From the NCBI GenBank assembly GCA_951640165.1, contig OX621244.1, forward strand, positions 17,316,001 to 17,380,000: DNA of 64,000 nucleotides. The letters run 5' to 3'. A program made the position numbers and the translations under genes. The DNA comes from Pseudoips prasinana. Lineage: Eukaryota; Arthropoda; Insecta; Lepidoptera; Nolidae. Under the pieces are notes generated by a model. It was not told where the DNA came from. It saw only the letters and a program-made list of their open reading frames with translations, and searched no databases. Position 1 is the stretch's first letter. The number at the start of each line of letters is the position of its first letter. Below are positions 43,076 through 56,477 of this stretch, piece by piece.

Positions 43076-45623
43076 AAAACTTAATATTTTTAAGTACCCT
43101 AGTTGAAAGTTTCTACGTAGGGCTACTCGATCTCAGTAGTTATATGAAGATACAACGTTACACGGTCGGTAAGTAAGATATTTTAATAAATCATTAAAAT
43201 GGGCTTATAAAAGTGCCAGAAAAAATAACGTGAAACGAAAGCAAAAGGCCGAATGGGGAAAGGGAAATTTTCGTACAATATTTCTATGTTGTTCTCATCC
43301 TGATCCACACCATTTTAAAGTAGGTTTATGCTTTGATGTCATATTAATCCTATATGCTTTTTCTGGAATGTATTTTATTACTAGATTTTACTTGAACAAT
43401 AAAAAGTACAAAGACATGTTCTTATCACGTACCTACGTACGTAACACAATAATCTTGGCTGTTTTTATTGTGTCCATTTAAATAAGTTTTTTTTAATATT
43501 TGCTGATTATTCGATAAGAAAGATACGCGTCAAATATAAAAATATAAGTACTCTTACTGCTACATATCTAAATAGGTTTTTATTTAAATATATAAATATT
43601 ATATATTAAACAAACATTTAATATACATTTTTGCTTTATTAATTATATTTGTGTATATCTTTTATTATAATAAATTTATTGAGGGACTTCAAAAATTTTA
43701 TATAAGTCTGAAAACAAAAATATAATGTAAACGTTTAAGATTAATTAATAGCCGTATGGTGCATAAAGAAACTGTTCGGTAATAATTGTACTCACTTAAC
43801 AATCGACAGTGAATGTGAGCGGTTATATAGAAATGTGATAGTAGGTACCTAATTTATAACGTTATTACACTTATTACGTATATTGTTGTATATATTTATT
43901 AGTCACCATTTAATGACTAGATGGTATGGGTGTATAGAAATAAAATTATAGTTACATATTTAATGCCTGCGCTCAATCAATCGCTAAAAAAATTGCAACG
44001 TGATGCTTGTCTTTAGACAACGTTGATGTCAATGACAGGTGTCTAAATGGAACTCAGCCGTACCCTTGTGACATATGACAATTTTATCGTTAATAGTTGT
44101 ATCATAATCCACGTGTTATTTATTTATACAAACAGTCCTAATATCTATAGAAATACTGCCTACAGTTGACAGAAATCCTTCCTTGACATTAGCAAAATAT
44201 GCGCGGATTACGTGGGTTGCCATTCAATAAATTAGCATTGACAATGACAGATGTAAAATTTATTGCGCTTTGAATGTATATATGGTAATTTTCTTTGGCG
44301 TGTTAAAGTGGGACGAAAGTCAAATGTGAAATGTAACACATACCTAATTGGTGTTATTACTGCTTTTATTTTATAATAATTAATCGTTAACTATAAATTC
44401 ACACTTGTTAACTTAATTTTGTTCCAATAAAAAGTAATTTTCCTTCAAATCCATCTTTAGCAGCATACTTCTCTAATGTCTTATGCCATTTTCTGTGTGA
44501 TTAAAAGCATTCTTTATATAAAGATTTTTGCAGATTGAAGAATGAAGATTCTATCCTATTGTACCTGGTTTGGCAGTTTTATTCTGTTCAACATACCTAT
44601 TAGATAATAACATCTATATTTTGGATAAGTTAAACTTATAGCATCACTTTACATTTGGTTCGACATAAAAATATATATATCTAAGTTTCTTACATGTAAG
44701 TACGTATCTTATTATTAATTTTACCCTGAGGATATAAAGTCTTACTTAAAATCTTTATTTCAAAATACAAATTATATAATTACTTACTTAACTATTTGAC
44801 ACAATATTCACCTGTTTCATTTTATAATATACAAGACATCATCCAGTCTACAGCAAATCTGTTTAGTAAGCTAAACAGATATTGCCTGCATCAATCTTGA
44901 CTAGACAATCTACAACCTAACACCATAAACTTAAAACTTATCAACTAAAATTATTATTTTGTATACAGCATTTGCGAGTAGAAAATAGTAAATTAGATTG
45001 TTAAAGTATGGGAAGTCTTAGTTATGCAAGATTATAAGCATGAATTAACACTAATCATAACAGCCGCGATTCCAACAAGAGAAAGAGTTATGACTTTAAA
45101 CAGGTAACGGATTTTCATGCAAAATAAAATCTGAAATTTATACCCACTACACGTTAAGGCAAATAAGACCACATTGTTATCGATCCATGAATCTGTAGTT
45201 ACAATGTAAGACGCACAAACATATCCTCTAAAGTTGTAACACCTTTCTTGTTGTATCGAAGGTTTAATGATAAACATCGACAAATCCAGTATTGTTAGCA
45301 TACTTCACCAAATATTAAAAAGCTTTGATATTTATTCCTATCGTTTGAAAATTTCGATACCTAATGGCATATTTTTATAATCGAGTAACGTTTTCGACGT
45401 GTGACGTTTATCTTGTCCAATCAAGAACAGTCAGCGGATAAGATGTAGTCTATTCATAAGAGGGAAGTCTCCCTAAGTTATAATTCTTACAAAAGCGTGC
45501 TGATGAAAATACACGTGGCAGTAACAGCTTCGCTTCACAAGTGAATCTGATAACTAGCCGAATTAATAGTGACGCATTAATGACATAAAATTCATAAAAT
45601 TAAATGCTATTATGAGTCGAATT
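43076..45623. other. non-coding stretch downstream of transporter unit B
   Basis: AT-rich. An 83-codon plus-strand frame (43230-43481) with one hydrophobic segment matches no family I know and is probably chance. The 3' UTR of unit B lies at the right end. Confidence 0.35.
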
Positions 45624-47115
45624 TTATGGTTTCTTTTCCATTACATCGAGAGGCACCATTGTCTCTGGTAAGTCAACAGTGTCAGTGCTCATACGGCGAC
45701 CACTGCAGTTTGTAAAGCAAGTGTCTCCTACACCGAATTTCTCGCCATCTTCTAAGGACTGAGGTAAATTTCTACCAATCGTTTCAGGCAAGAAAAATGT
45801 AGAAAATCCAGATAGCAAAGCCAGGAGTGCAAAAATAACTGTAGGTATTTTAGGATTTAGAGTATCGAGTAAATTAATCAATGGAGTCAATGCTCCCGAA
45901 ACACTTGCACACATACTCCCTAAGCCGACTCCAGAACTGCGAACTACCGTCGGAAAAAGTTCAGCAGAATATTTATAGATGATAGAATAAGATCCCGATA
46001 TAAAAAGTTTGCCTACCATCACAATACCGGTGGTCGCCGTGGTACCGTGAGGTAGAGCGACTATGACTAGGCAAGCGACTCCGCCTAACAACATCATCGC
46101 GCTGATTAGCGCTCTGTGACCGACGCGATCTAAGAAATATACGATGATGACATAGCTTGGTAACTCTACGACTCCCATTAAGAACATAATAAAATAGGGA
46201 TTTCCGTTAAGCTTACCAGTATTAAGTGACAATCCATAATACACCACAGCATTAACGAACCAGCATCCACAGATAATTAATGTCTTCTGAAGCATTTTTG
46301 GAGTTTTGAACAAGTCAGCCGTCCCAGCCGAATGTTCATCTGTATATTTAGCACATGTCGCTTTGCAATGCGATACTAATGCGGGAGTATCTATGGCTTC
46401 AGTGGATCTATTAAACTTTAACGCTTTCTCTATAATGGCAACAGATTCACGTGCGCGCCCTTGAGACCACAGCCATCTGGGGGATTCATCCATTAAGAAC
46501 CAATGCGGAAGCAATACCGCCGAGTGAAGCGCATAAACTATTTGCAAGTAAAATCTGTTGTCTATTAAATATCCCCAAGCGGCCAGCAACATAATACCCA
46601 TAGCAAACATGACTTGAAACGTAACGCCGCATATAGTACGCTTGTTCGGCCCTACAACTTCCATTGTTAACACGAAGCCAGTAATGTATGCACCTGATCC
46701 GAAAATTCCGTACACAAACCGAAGAATCATAAAAATATAGTAATTAGGGGAGAAGGCCACTGATGCGCCTAAAATGAGTTGGAGGACTGCAGAAATTAAG
46801 AATGCTGGTTTTCTTCCAAATTTGTCAGAGAGCCAGCCAAATAAGAGGGAGCCGACTACTACACCAAACATGTAAGCTGTTTGTGGAACAGCCCCCATCC
46901 AGCGTCGACTGCATACGAACTCCCACTCGATGCCTCGGGATGACGTGTAATATTGCGTGTCGTACACCCACGCTTGGCACGGGACCAACGTTTTGTTTTC
47001 ATACATATGACAAGAATCTAATTTTCCCTGTTCATTTAATGGTATTGCCGTTTTGACCAGTGATGAGTTCCATGACTCCGTGTGGTTTTCACTGTCTATT
47101 CCTTGCAGGAAGCAT
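45624..47115 (-). CDS. organic cation transporter-like MFS protein, large 3' exon (unit B)
   Basis: The exon begins after TTTTTTCAAATTTCAG; its first base completes an Arg codon, and it reads CFLQGIDSEN onward for 496 residues. It is an SLC22-type transporter, with an extracellular loop carrying Cys and Asn-x-Ser/Thr sites, WEFVCSRRWMGAVPQTAYM, the MFS motif LSDKFGRK, YGIFGSGAYITGFVLTMEVVG, MDESPRWLWSQGR, YSAELFPTVVRSSGVGLGSM and PETIGRNLPQSL. The tail ends VPLDVMEKKP, like the tail of unit A. TM1 comes from the exon at 50566-50693, giving about 539 residues, a normal length. It is a tandem paralogue of unit A 10 kb away, with the same intron position and phase. Confidence 0.93.
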
Positions 47116-50100
47116 CTGAAATTTGAAAAAACATATTATTTTTGACACATGACAGTTGATTAGTATTTGTGTAGTGCATTGCAAGGTGTGTGTTAGTTGC
47201 ATTTTAAAGAATCATTCCATTCTAATTTATGTGGTTAAATCTATTTGGGAATAGCGAGACGGTGCAGAATTTCTATTTTTAAAAGCGACTCTTAACTACT
47301 AAAAAGTAGCTATAAAGCAAGATTCATCTAACTAGTGTATGGAACAATTTCTTTTTCAAAGTAAATATGATAAAAAAAAACAATTAACTACCATACAATA
47401 TATAGTCAATCAGACAAACATATGATCTACATATATTGTGAAACCAAGTCCTGGAATATGGCTTTATAAAAAATAATTAGGGTATACTTTGTATAAATTG
47501 TTTATAACACGAGTTTAACGCCATAATATAGATTTGTTTGAATTTCGAAACAGTGTCTTATTATTATTAGGAAGAAATGAGAATTGTTGACAAGGCTAAA
47601 CAAATAAATAAACCGGAATCCTGTAAGTTTTAAACAATCTAGGGAAGAAAATACATTCAAAACAAGTAATGTAATGATGATATTATTTAAATTCAACAAT
47701 TTGACATTAATAAATTTATGAACTATCCCAAATGTGAACCGAGATGCGATCGTTTTGTTTGTGATAAGATAAGATATATGTTGTCGCCCCAAAACGGCAC
47801 AAACGAATTCAATAAAATTGACTGAACATGGAATTAAGTAACTAAATTCTATTGAAGTCGTTTTTGGGGACCAGAACGTATATGTACAGGGTAATGGTAG
47901 TAATGTTCACTTCTGAAACTTCTTTTTGTTTTGAAGGGCATACAATGGAGGGAATATGTGTTTCTTACTTCCTAAGTCCATGCCTAAGCGGACGTACTCA
48001 GTAGGTACTACAGAAAGAAATTCTTTTTCTAATGTGTTTCTGAGATGAAGAGTGTATATCGATTGTACAATGAACCTGTATTTAGCAGGATCGGATATAT
48101 AATCTATTTAAAAATATTGTGGCACTTTGGCATTCACACACAGATTGACTACCTGACTGACTGAGCCAAGGTGCTTAACTTCGCCGATCACTTGCGAACC
48201 GATGTGAGCAAGTGGCTGGAGCTTGTGATTGCAATAAATCTGTTAGGTCTTTACAAAAATTCTTCATCACTTCCGAAAAATAATCTAGATGATTCAAGTA
48301 TAATATAGGATTTGAGATTTATTATTATATTGCCGAAAAAAAAACAGAATATAACCCGTGTGGCTTCTACTACTAGTGAAATTCTATGGGAAGTATTTAC
48401 ATTAATCTATTTCTCATATTACTAGAGTGATCTCAAACGGTTGCATATGCCGGAAGTATGACGTACTAGCAAGCATATTATGTACCATAGAAAGGTACAA
48501 CTGTAAACAATTTCTCTTATTGAATATTAGGTATGCAATTTAATAAAATTACAAATACAGTGTAGTTATAAGCCTTTAACGTTAGTGTATACTAAAAAGC
48601 ATTGTGTTAATAGACAGAAAGCGACAATCTTAGCGAACCGGAGGCCAAGACATACATATATGTAGTACATAATATTGTACTTACGTTCATAACACAGATA
48701 GTAGCACCGATAATATCACTCAAGTCTTGTAAAGTTGTAAGGAAATGAATATTGGACACCAAAGCTGATCCCGATAGCGCCACCTGTTGTCCTCAAGCAA
48801 AACTGTACACCCGGGTAACCAAAAGCAGCAGTTCACCCAAACCAGATAACTTTAGCTCTGAAGATACTCTTAATGGAAATAGTGTTTTCTTAATATTACC
48901 CTTAAACCACGTTTATAATACAATATACAATAAAGCTTAGGTACATGCTACAATTATCAGAGATAATTGTCAATGGCGTATTCGTAAACGAAACATAACC
49001 CATAGTATTTAATCGGATATGTCATATAAAACTTTTACTAAGAGGTAGAAAAGAGAGAGAAGAGTTTTTCTTTTGCTTTATCACCACCTTACAGAGAAAT
49101 ATCTCCTCATTGCAGAATATGATGCAGATAATACAAATATTATGTCACTGTTATGCCCCTGCATGTGACCAAGGTCACCAGAACTAATTCAGGTTGGTGG
49201 AAGCCTGTGCAGTGCGTGAATGATGCTATCTATATTACTAGCATCATACGTTTGCCGACATAGTAGTATAATAACTCTTCTATTGCTCTGAGAATAGATA
49301 TACTTAAGTAGACACATCTAACTAAGCACTAAAAGGTAAATGTCATTTAATAATGCGGCCACTTGGTACTATAAATGTTCTAGCAAGGCATTAACAGCGT
49401 TTGGCACCGCCATTTATTCGAAATAAAATAATTGGTGATCATTCAGATTTCACTGTATAAGACCAAGGTAGACCTAGATAAAGGCCTGCCTTAGATTGGC
49501 TTCTGGTGGAAATATATAGTGCAATTATATTGGATAATTAAATAAATGAACTAAAACTTTATTGCAAAGGCAAAATCTGTCATCCGCCATCAAAATGATG
49601 TACAGACGCCAGCAAATCTAGCTACCCAATCTGTCAAATTTCTTTTATAGATTTTCATTTTTATCACAAAAGCATAAGATTCACTTTCAATTGGAGAAAT
49701 TTGACAGATTGGGGTAGCTTGATGTGCTGGCGTCTGTACCTAGTCATTTATCTCCAAGGCTTTACTAGACAAGAATATGTTCGTAATTGTTGAAATAATC
49801 TAAATATTTCTCTATGTACACTTTTCCTATTTTAAAATTCGCCATTACTTTCCAATCATGCACATGCAAAACTGAACCTATCCTGCTCTTATGAAGTACC
49901 GCTCCCAGTATGGCAACCAATGGCTTATATATAGATGTACTTACATTAATACATCAGAACAAGACTTTTTTGTATTGCTATCTCGTTCACTCACGTACTA
50001 AATTATTTCACAGCCGTCCTATTCTGACGTTGTAACTTAGCATAAGTATATCTATGTCAAGTTATCAGTAGATAGATACTTGATTTATTCTGACTTCTCC

Positions 50101-50565
50101 ATGATATATCCAAGATTTTAACGTAATTAAACTGAACCTGCGAGTTAATCATGGTAATAATACAGTGCTTTAAGTAATTCAGTCACGATCCAAATTGCAC
50201 GTTCAGAGTTGTTATTAGATCATGATAAACTTAAAGAAAATAGACGGGTCGGTAAAAGCCATTGATTTTACGAAGAAATACGGTAAAAGGAAGGTAGTAA
50301 TTTTTTTTTGCCATGATGCTAATTCAATTTCATTTGACACTAATTACTTAAAACGCTGTATATACCTCTCGGGGTACAATAATGATGAAGGTTGGTTTAA
50401 CCAGAATTATCGGGTTCAAGTTCCAAAAGGCCTTTTATAGCTGGTACGCAAAAACTGAGACTAACTAAAATGACAATAAATCAAATATCTTTCAAGCCCA
50501 GTAACTCGTAACCACTCGAAACCGATCATATAAATGTATTTGTTTGAAGGACAAATAACACTAAC
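47116..50565 (-). other. intron of transporter unit B
   Basis: AT-rich intron between the TM1 exon and the large exon. It contains MITE copy 2. A 72-codon plus-strand frame at 50222-50440 is unrecognised and is probably chance. Confidence 0.5.
49603..49736. mobile_element. palindromic TA-flanked MITE, copy 2
   Basis: Same family and orientation as the 39.35-kb copy, with TA at both ends. It is inserted in the transporter intron. Confidence 0.88.
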
Positions 50566-50693
50566 CTATGGTCTGGAACTGCGGCGACGGTAACCAGTGA
50601 AAGCATGTGCATGCCGGCTGTCATCGCTGCAAGAATGTGGAGGAAGAACTGGAAGCCTTGGTACCGCCCGAAATCACCTGAAACCACCGACAT
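50566..50693 (-). CDS. organic cation transporter TM1 exon
   Basis: It encodes MSVVSGDFGRYQGFQFFLHI followed by a hydrophobic segment and VAAVPDH, then AG| at a GT donor (GTTAGT). GDFGRYQ and VPDH(R)C are the classic SLC22 N-terminal and post-TM1 motifs. The 2-nt overhang joins the first base of either large exon to make Arg-Cys. The ATG at 50693 lies 4 nt after a TTTTAACAG acceptor-like site, and a second TTTCAG lies inside, just before GDFGRYQ. The true N-terminus may therefore come from a further upstream exon. Confidence 0.85.
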
Positions 50694-52936
50694 TATACTG
50701 TTAAAACAAGGAACATTAAAAAAAACATGCTGAGCAGTCTTTGGGGACTGCCGATACGAGTGAAAGCTATTTTTTCATTTAACATACTCGGAAAATAGTG
50801 TTTATTTGTTCCGAGTATCAAGTGGAAGATGCTAGTTCCTACCTTGGGGCGGTAAAAACTAGTAATTGTTTCCTTCCCTATGGTAGGAATAAATTTTAAA
50901 AATAGAACTATATTTAGTTAGACAATCAGCTGTATAAAAAATTACATAATCAAGGAAAAGAGTGGACAATGCTGCTAAAGAAGTTTTCACTTCAAAAATG
51001 CTGCGGTCATGGGAGTGTATAAACTGCCAGTGTGAAAAAAAAGACCCTCTGTCTTACAAATATCCGATCAGGTCACGCGAGTTTAACATTTTTACCCATC
51101 CCATCAAGTTCACAACGCCGCTAAAGCACGTTTCACTTTAAAAAAAGATTTATTTCGTTACGCAGACTAAAATAATCTGTGGATGCTCTTGAGGCGCTAA
51201 CCTTTGTTAGATGTGTGTCAATAGACATTTTGACCGAACTGTTGATGTCACATATAACGTTTGCGCTTGAACTATAACATTTATTCAGCTACTAGCAGTT
51301 CCCTGTGGTGTTGCACTTAGCAATTTATTGCAGCCCGCGTGTTAATTGACAACATTTCATATTTTTAACTTATTCTTGTTATTTAAAAGTAAATCCAAAA
51401 CTAGGGCACCCATATTTTTCCTTTTTGCGAAATTATGAACTTTTCATTCATCATTTCAACTTCGAAATAGAAATCATCGGTATTCTAAAAAGACGTAAGC
51501 GGCAAATGACGTCATACATACGGTGGAATAGCCATCGATCTTTGCTTTAATATAACCCGTAAAAAAAATCACTGTCTTGTCAAACTCGTTGGCGCTTAAA
51601 CTTGTTTACGTTTGTTTAATGTTTTCAATTTCAAATTAAATTCGTCAATATTAAATTCATTTCCAGTGTTATTATCCTTATTATGTTTCATTAAGTCACC
51701 ATGAAAGTTTCGAGATTTAAAACCCTGAGTGACAATTGACAATTTGACATGTCTTGTTTGACATTGATTTTTTCGTTTATAACATTGGAATGCTTAGGCA
51801 AAGGAAACTACCTCGTCCGCCGTATAAGTGCCGTCATCACACCTTTTTTAGTTTTTATTTTATTCCTCAGAAATGAAGAAATAAAAAAATAAAAAAAATA
51901 TATTTGAACTCAGGATACAAAAATAAAGAAATGGTATTTTTGTTTTAAGGTGGTGTCAGTTTTGAAATGTTGTCAATTCAGGGTATAACCTATCACCATT
52001 GTAAATATCAACCAGATCCAGATAAATGTGAAACTTTGTACGTTAGTATTAACATTTATAACATTAATAGGATTCATTAATTCTAAATGAAATTTATTCG
52101 AATGATGTTAGCCATTTTTTTCAACCGGGTCAAGTTAGATGGGCATTTAAAATTTATAAAAAAATCAATTGATTAATTGATTCCTCTAAAACCACAGTAA
52201 CATTGTCACGAATGCTAATTATTTTACCAAGGAAATGTCAACCCTCTGGTCACGCTGGGAGTCCAAGCCTCTTTGTTTATAAATATATAGCCACTCGTAT
52301 CTTATTTTATTTACTATTATTCAATAGTTCGTAAAACTATCCGTGCTCCGACCTATACAAAACAAATTAACCGCTTATTAGTTAACCGTTCCGATAGAGT
52401 TAAGATAATCCATAAACAAACGGATGAGTAATAATGAGAGGGTATGCAATAAAAACTTGCATATAATTGTCGTGGCATTTTAATTACGGAAATAGTTGTG
52501 ATTAATTATGTCACCGACAAGGGTTTCAGTAGCGTCTGCAATATACGACATTCGCATCTCGTAGAGGAAATGGCTAGATGCAAATTAGTTTTCTAATAAT
52601 AAAAATAAGCAGTCAGGAGCCCTGACACTAACGTTGGTCAGGGATAACGGTCTTCGCATGTAAGTATTATTTAATCTCGTCTTGTAATATTTGCTGGAAG
52701 AATGGAGAGTGCTGTGTTAGGTAGGTTCATTCAGTTATACGTCATACGACCTAATTGTAATATACATCAGTAAATTAAAAATTAATTAGATAAGTATTAC
52801 TAACCTATTAAAACCAGCATATTAAGTTACTAACATATTTTTAAGACAATGTGTTACTAACACAGTGGAGCTTTTGTTGTTCTTAAATAAAGAATTATTA
52901 TTATTATATAAAATTGTGTTTTAGTCATGCGCCACA
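50694..52936. other. upstream region of the transporter locus
   Basis: AT-rich. It probably contains the promoter or 5' non-coding exons, but I cannot place them. Confidence 0.4.
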
Positions 52937-53443
52937 GGTCTTATCTTATCTTATCTTGTTTTGGGGTGTATGTACAGCACTTCGACCCTTCAGGATCTTT
53001 TGTACTATACCCCACTGGTTTTATTCTATCCCTAGAGCCCTGAATGAGGTATGCACATAATCCAGTACGCTTCTTAGAGGTAGATCCTTGTAGTCACCTG
53101 GTTCTGGATATGCCAGCCCCAGGATTGCCATTCTGTGTCTCGCCAGTGCATCGCATTTGCATATAATATGCAGCATTGTTTCATTTTCTTCCCCACAGGT
53201 TCTGCAGATCGGGCTGTTCGACAGTCCCAGTTTGTGTAGGTGGTAGTTGGTGCTGTAGTGGCCCGTGAATACTGCTACTATTAGTCGTAGCTGGTTTCTG
53301 CTGTATTTCCAAAGCTTTTTGGACCAGCTCTTATCTACTCCTTTCATGAGTTGTTTGGAGTGTTTGCTCGCCACAGGTCTACTACTGATACATAAGAAGC
53401 CTTGAATTCGAGGATAGGAGGAGAAAGGGTAGGATTTAGTCAT
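52937..53443 (-). pseudogene. C-terminal fragment of an RNase H-type LINE ORF2 with its 3' UTR
   Basis: The minus strand encodes KLWKYSRNQLRLIVAVFTGH, then YHLHKLGLSNSPICRTCGEE and ETMLHIICKCDALARHR, the post-RNase H zinc-binding region of R1/I-like elements. About 85 nt of 3' UTR follow the stop (53021), ending in (GATAA)-type repeats near 52938. The RT and endonuclease are absent, so it is a 5'-truncated dead copy. Confidence 0.78.
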
Positions 53444-53546
53444 TTGGCGTACAATCGGGAAACATAAAGATTACCAAAACTGTAAATTCCCATGTAAGTC
53501 TAATCTATATTAGTAGTAGAGCAATAGCACTTTTGCACTACTGCCC

Positions 53547-53568
53547 TATATATATATATATATATATA
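53547..53568. repeat. (TA)n microsatellite
   Basis: A plain TA dinucleotide run of about 22 bp. Confidence 0.9.
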
Positions 53569-53608
53569 GTACGTGCAAGAAGGTTAAAATTAATGAATGA
53601 GAAATTTA

Positions 53609-53738
53609 AGCACATCCAGCCACCTCAATCTGTCAACTTTCTTTTATAGATTTTCAACTTTATCACATAAGCATAAGGTTCACTTTCAATTGGGGAAATT
53701 CGACAGATTTAGGGTAGCTTAATGCGCTGGCGTCTGTA
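53609..53738. mobile_element. palindromic MITE, copy 3 (left end missing)
   Basis: It matches the family from CACATCCAGC onward and has an intact right end (TGGCGTCTG, TA). The first 11 or so bases of the left TIR are absent. Confidence 0.85.
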
Positions 53739-54042
53739 CCTACAGCAGTTTTTTAATATAGTATATACAGTAGTAGTACATAAGGTGATAGTGATGAAAA
53801 TAGGGCCGCATACAAATAGCTTATAAATATCTTGGGACACACTACATGCTGATTCTAAACTAGGCAGAGCCTGTATTATGGCAACCAGACGACTGACAAA
53901 TAAACGTAGGTATATTATATTTCTAAACATACATATTATATATAAATAAGACCTAGACACAGAACAAATAAACATGCTCATCGCAGATTTATCTTAGCAA
54001 TCAGGGTCACTAACGATTAGACCAACAGGCTATATAGATGTA

Positions 54043-54177
54043 CAGATGCCAGAACATCAAGCTACCCCAATCTGTCAAAATTGCCCAATTGAAAGTGAAC
54101 CTTATGCTTTTGTGATAAAGTTGAAAATCTATAAAAGAAATTTGACAGATTGCGGTAGCTGGATGTGCAGGCGCCTG
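54043..54177. mobile_element. palindromic TA-flanked MITE, copy 4
   Basis: The family is inverted relative to copies 1-3. TA flanks both ends. It lies 305 bp from copy 3, so the two copies could themselves pair as a long inverted repeat. Confidence 0.87.
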
Positions 54178-54531
54178 TACATGTATGGCAATAATCAATG
54201 TATCAGGTAAGATAGCACAGTCTGCATAGGAAACTGATCAAATAGTAAAAAAAAATTGCCTATCTATACAAAAATTAATGTTTGATACATGTTATAATTT
54301 AGTAAGAGAGTAGAAAAATGTGACATGTGTTTTTAATTTAATTACTTTTTTGTATTTGGTATTGTTTCTGATAGATGGTTTTTTCATTAATGGTATAATT
54401 ATTGAAACTTTTGACGATTTTTGACGTTATTATAGGAGTACAACGTCTACTGCTATAAAAAAAACGTCAAAAACTGTCATAGTATTCTGCTATTCCGCGC
54501 TACACATTCCTTTACATCAATATTTCTGACA

Positions 54532-54718
54532 GATGTCAAATGTGAAAACCGTGAACACATCAATGAGTGTTTTAGTGCCAACGCGGTAAAAGTTTCAAGG
54601 CATTGTTTCATTATCTAAAACTGGTGTAAATTCGAGGTTTTATGTTTTCTAGGTATATCTTTATCGCGTTGGCGCTAAAACTCTCATTGTAATTTTCTCG
54701 GTTTTCACATTTGACATC
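54532..54718. mobile_element. imperfect palindromic MITE-like repeat
   Basis: The left arm (GATGTCAAATGTGAAAACCG and TTTTAGTGCCAACGCG) is mirrored in the right arm at 54665-54718 with scattered mismatches. The arms are about 55 bp with a spacer near 80 bp. I do not recognise the family. Confidence 0.7.
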
Positions 54719-54729
54719 TTCATCTATTT

Positions 54730-56342
54730 AAACATACTGTCTTTGACAACGTACAAAAGTGTAGGAAAGTCAATTACCTTGAATTGTAATGTTTCGTGTT
54801 ATGTCCAAAATTATTATAAAGTTTCTACTACTTTACTGGGATATGTCTTTGACTTGACTATGTCGGACTTTACTTGACTTTTGACTTAATGACGAAAATG
54901 CTGCATAATGTTGAATTCATATGCAAATAACTTGATTTATCAAATTAGTTGACACTGGCAAATACTATAAACGAGTGAGTCCTTTAAAAAAAAGAACTAC
55001 AGCATTTGACATCTGTATTTGACACTAAAGTAAACAAGTGTATAGGAGAGTTAGTTTGGTAGGTAGGTACTTAGGTAGATATATGCTGCTAAACGAACAT
55101 TTTATTTTCTTAAACTTATTACCAATCCATGTGAAATGTTGCTAACATTGTAGCCAGGTTGGCTGCAATAAATATCATTTATTATCTCAGACAGTCTCGA
55201 AAGTCCACTCCGAAAATAAACATACATGACTTTATTTCGCACTCTTGCGAGAAGCTTAATCTGGGTCAGTGTAGTCTCCTATACCTAAATACATTTCGTC
55301 GCAGGATAAATATAACCGGATATGGGTGAGCAGCGATACCTTACATATAAGCTAAATATACGTTAAATGACATATACCGAAGAGATGATAAGATTGTATG
55401 ATATCAGGAAGAGGGGATGGATGCTTTGCCATGTCAAAGAATATTTACGAAGCCGTCTTTCAGCATTAAACTCAACCGAGGTAATAATATGAATAGGTAT
55501 ATTAAATCCTGCAACGATATATCCGGATTAATGAAATAGCTGATGAGAATGAAATAATATTGAATGGCTGTGAACAGGTTGCATGTGTGCAAGACACATT
55601 TTTATGTTTCTGCCACAATCGGCAACATTAATTTAAAATATAAACGAAAGGCTATACAATAGGTTTGTACAACTTTCACGAATTAGACTAGAAGTTATTA
55701 ATGAGTAAGTTCTTTTATAATCCTTTAGATTCATTTAATATCTCAAATCATCATCGTGGGAAACTACTACAAAACTCTTCTATTGATTACATTTTTTACA
55801 ATTAATGTTTGAGATATTTATTTTAAAAAAATCTATCACCTTAATTTGAATGCGTGTTTTATGTCATCATTCAACGTTTTCATTATTAGTTTTAAATTGT
55901 GACGTGGCTACAAAACGTACGTACGTTACAATACGTATTCTATAAACCTATTGTTTTGTTTGTAGTAAATAATACATAAAGATAACTTCAATGTTAATGG
56001 ACAACGATAAAAATATCAAATAATGATCAATCTAATTATATACTTTAATATTAGTAATTTAACCACGCTCGGTCAATTTACCCTTGAAATCGTCTTAATT
56101 CCGTCTAAGGGTCATTTTCATACTACACTAACGTGGCATCAACTGTACGTGTAAAAAAAGTAACTGTTTAATATGGGACCATTCCAAAAGCATTCCTCAT
56201 TTAATAAAAAAAAAACAAAATTGGCTCACAAGTAACGCGGAAAATTGGCAACAGAACAAAAACCACCAAAATGAATTGATAAACCTTCATTCTTTAGAAC
56301 TCTGTTAATTACCTTCATTTTAAAGTCGGTCCCATAATTGTG
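54730..56342. other. non-coding stretch
   Basis: AT-rich, no gene that I can support. Confidence 0.4.
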
Positions 56343-56477
56343 CAGACGCCAGCACATCAAGCTACCCCAATCTGTCAAATTTCCCCAGTTGAAAGTGAAC
56401 CTTATACTTTTGTGATAAAGTTGAAAATCTATAAAAGTAATTTGACAGATTGGGATAGCTGAATGTGCTGGTGTCTG
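56343..56477. mobile_element. palindromic MITE, copy 5
   Basis: Same family, inverted like copy 4. The flanks read TG rather than TA, so either the target dinucleotide has mutated or the ends have drifted. Confidence 0.85.

Noticed and set aside
43230..43481. 83-codon plus-strand frame with a hydrophobic segment
   Set aside because: No recognisable family and no splice or regulatory support; AT-rich DNA yields such frames by chance.
50222..50440. 72-codon plus-strand frame in the transporter intron
   Set aside because: No recognised motif; it lies antisense inside an intron and nothing supports transcription.
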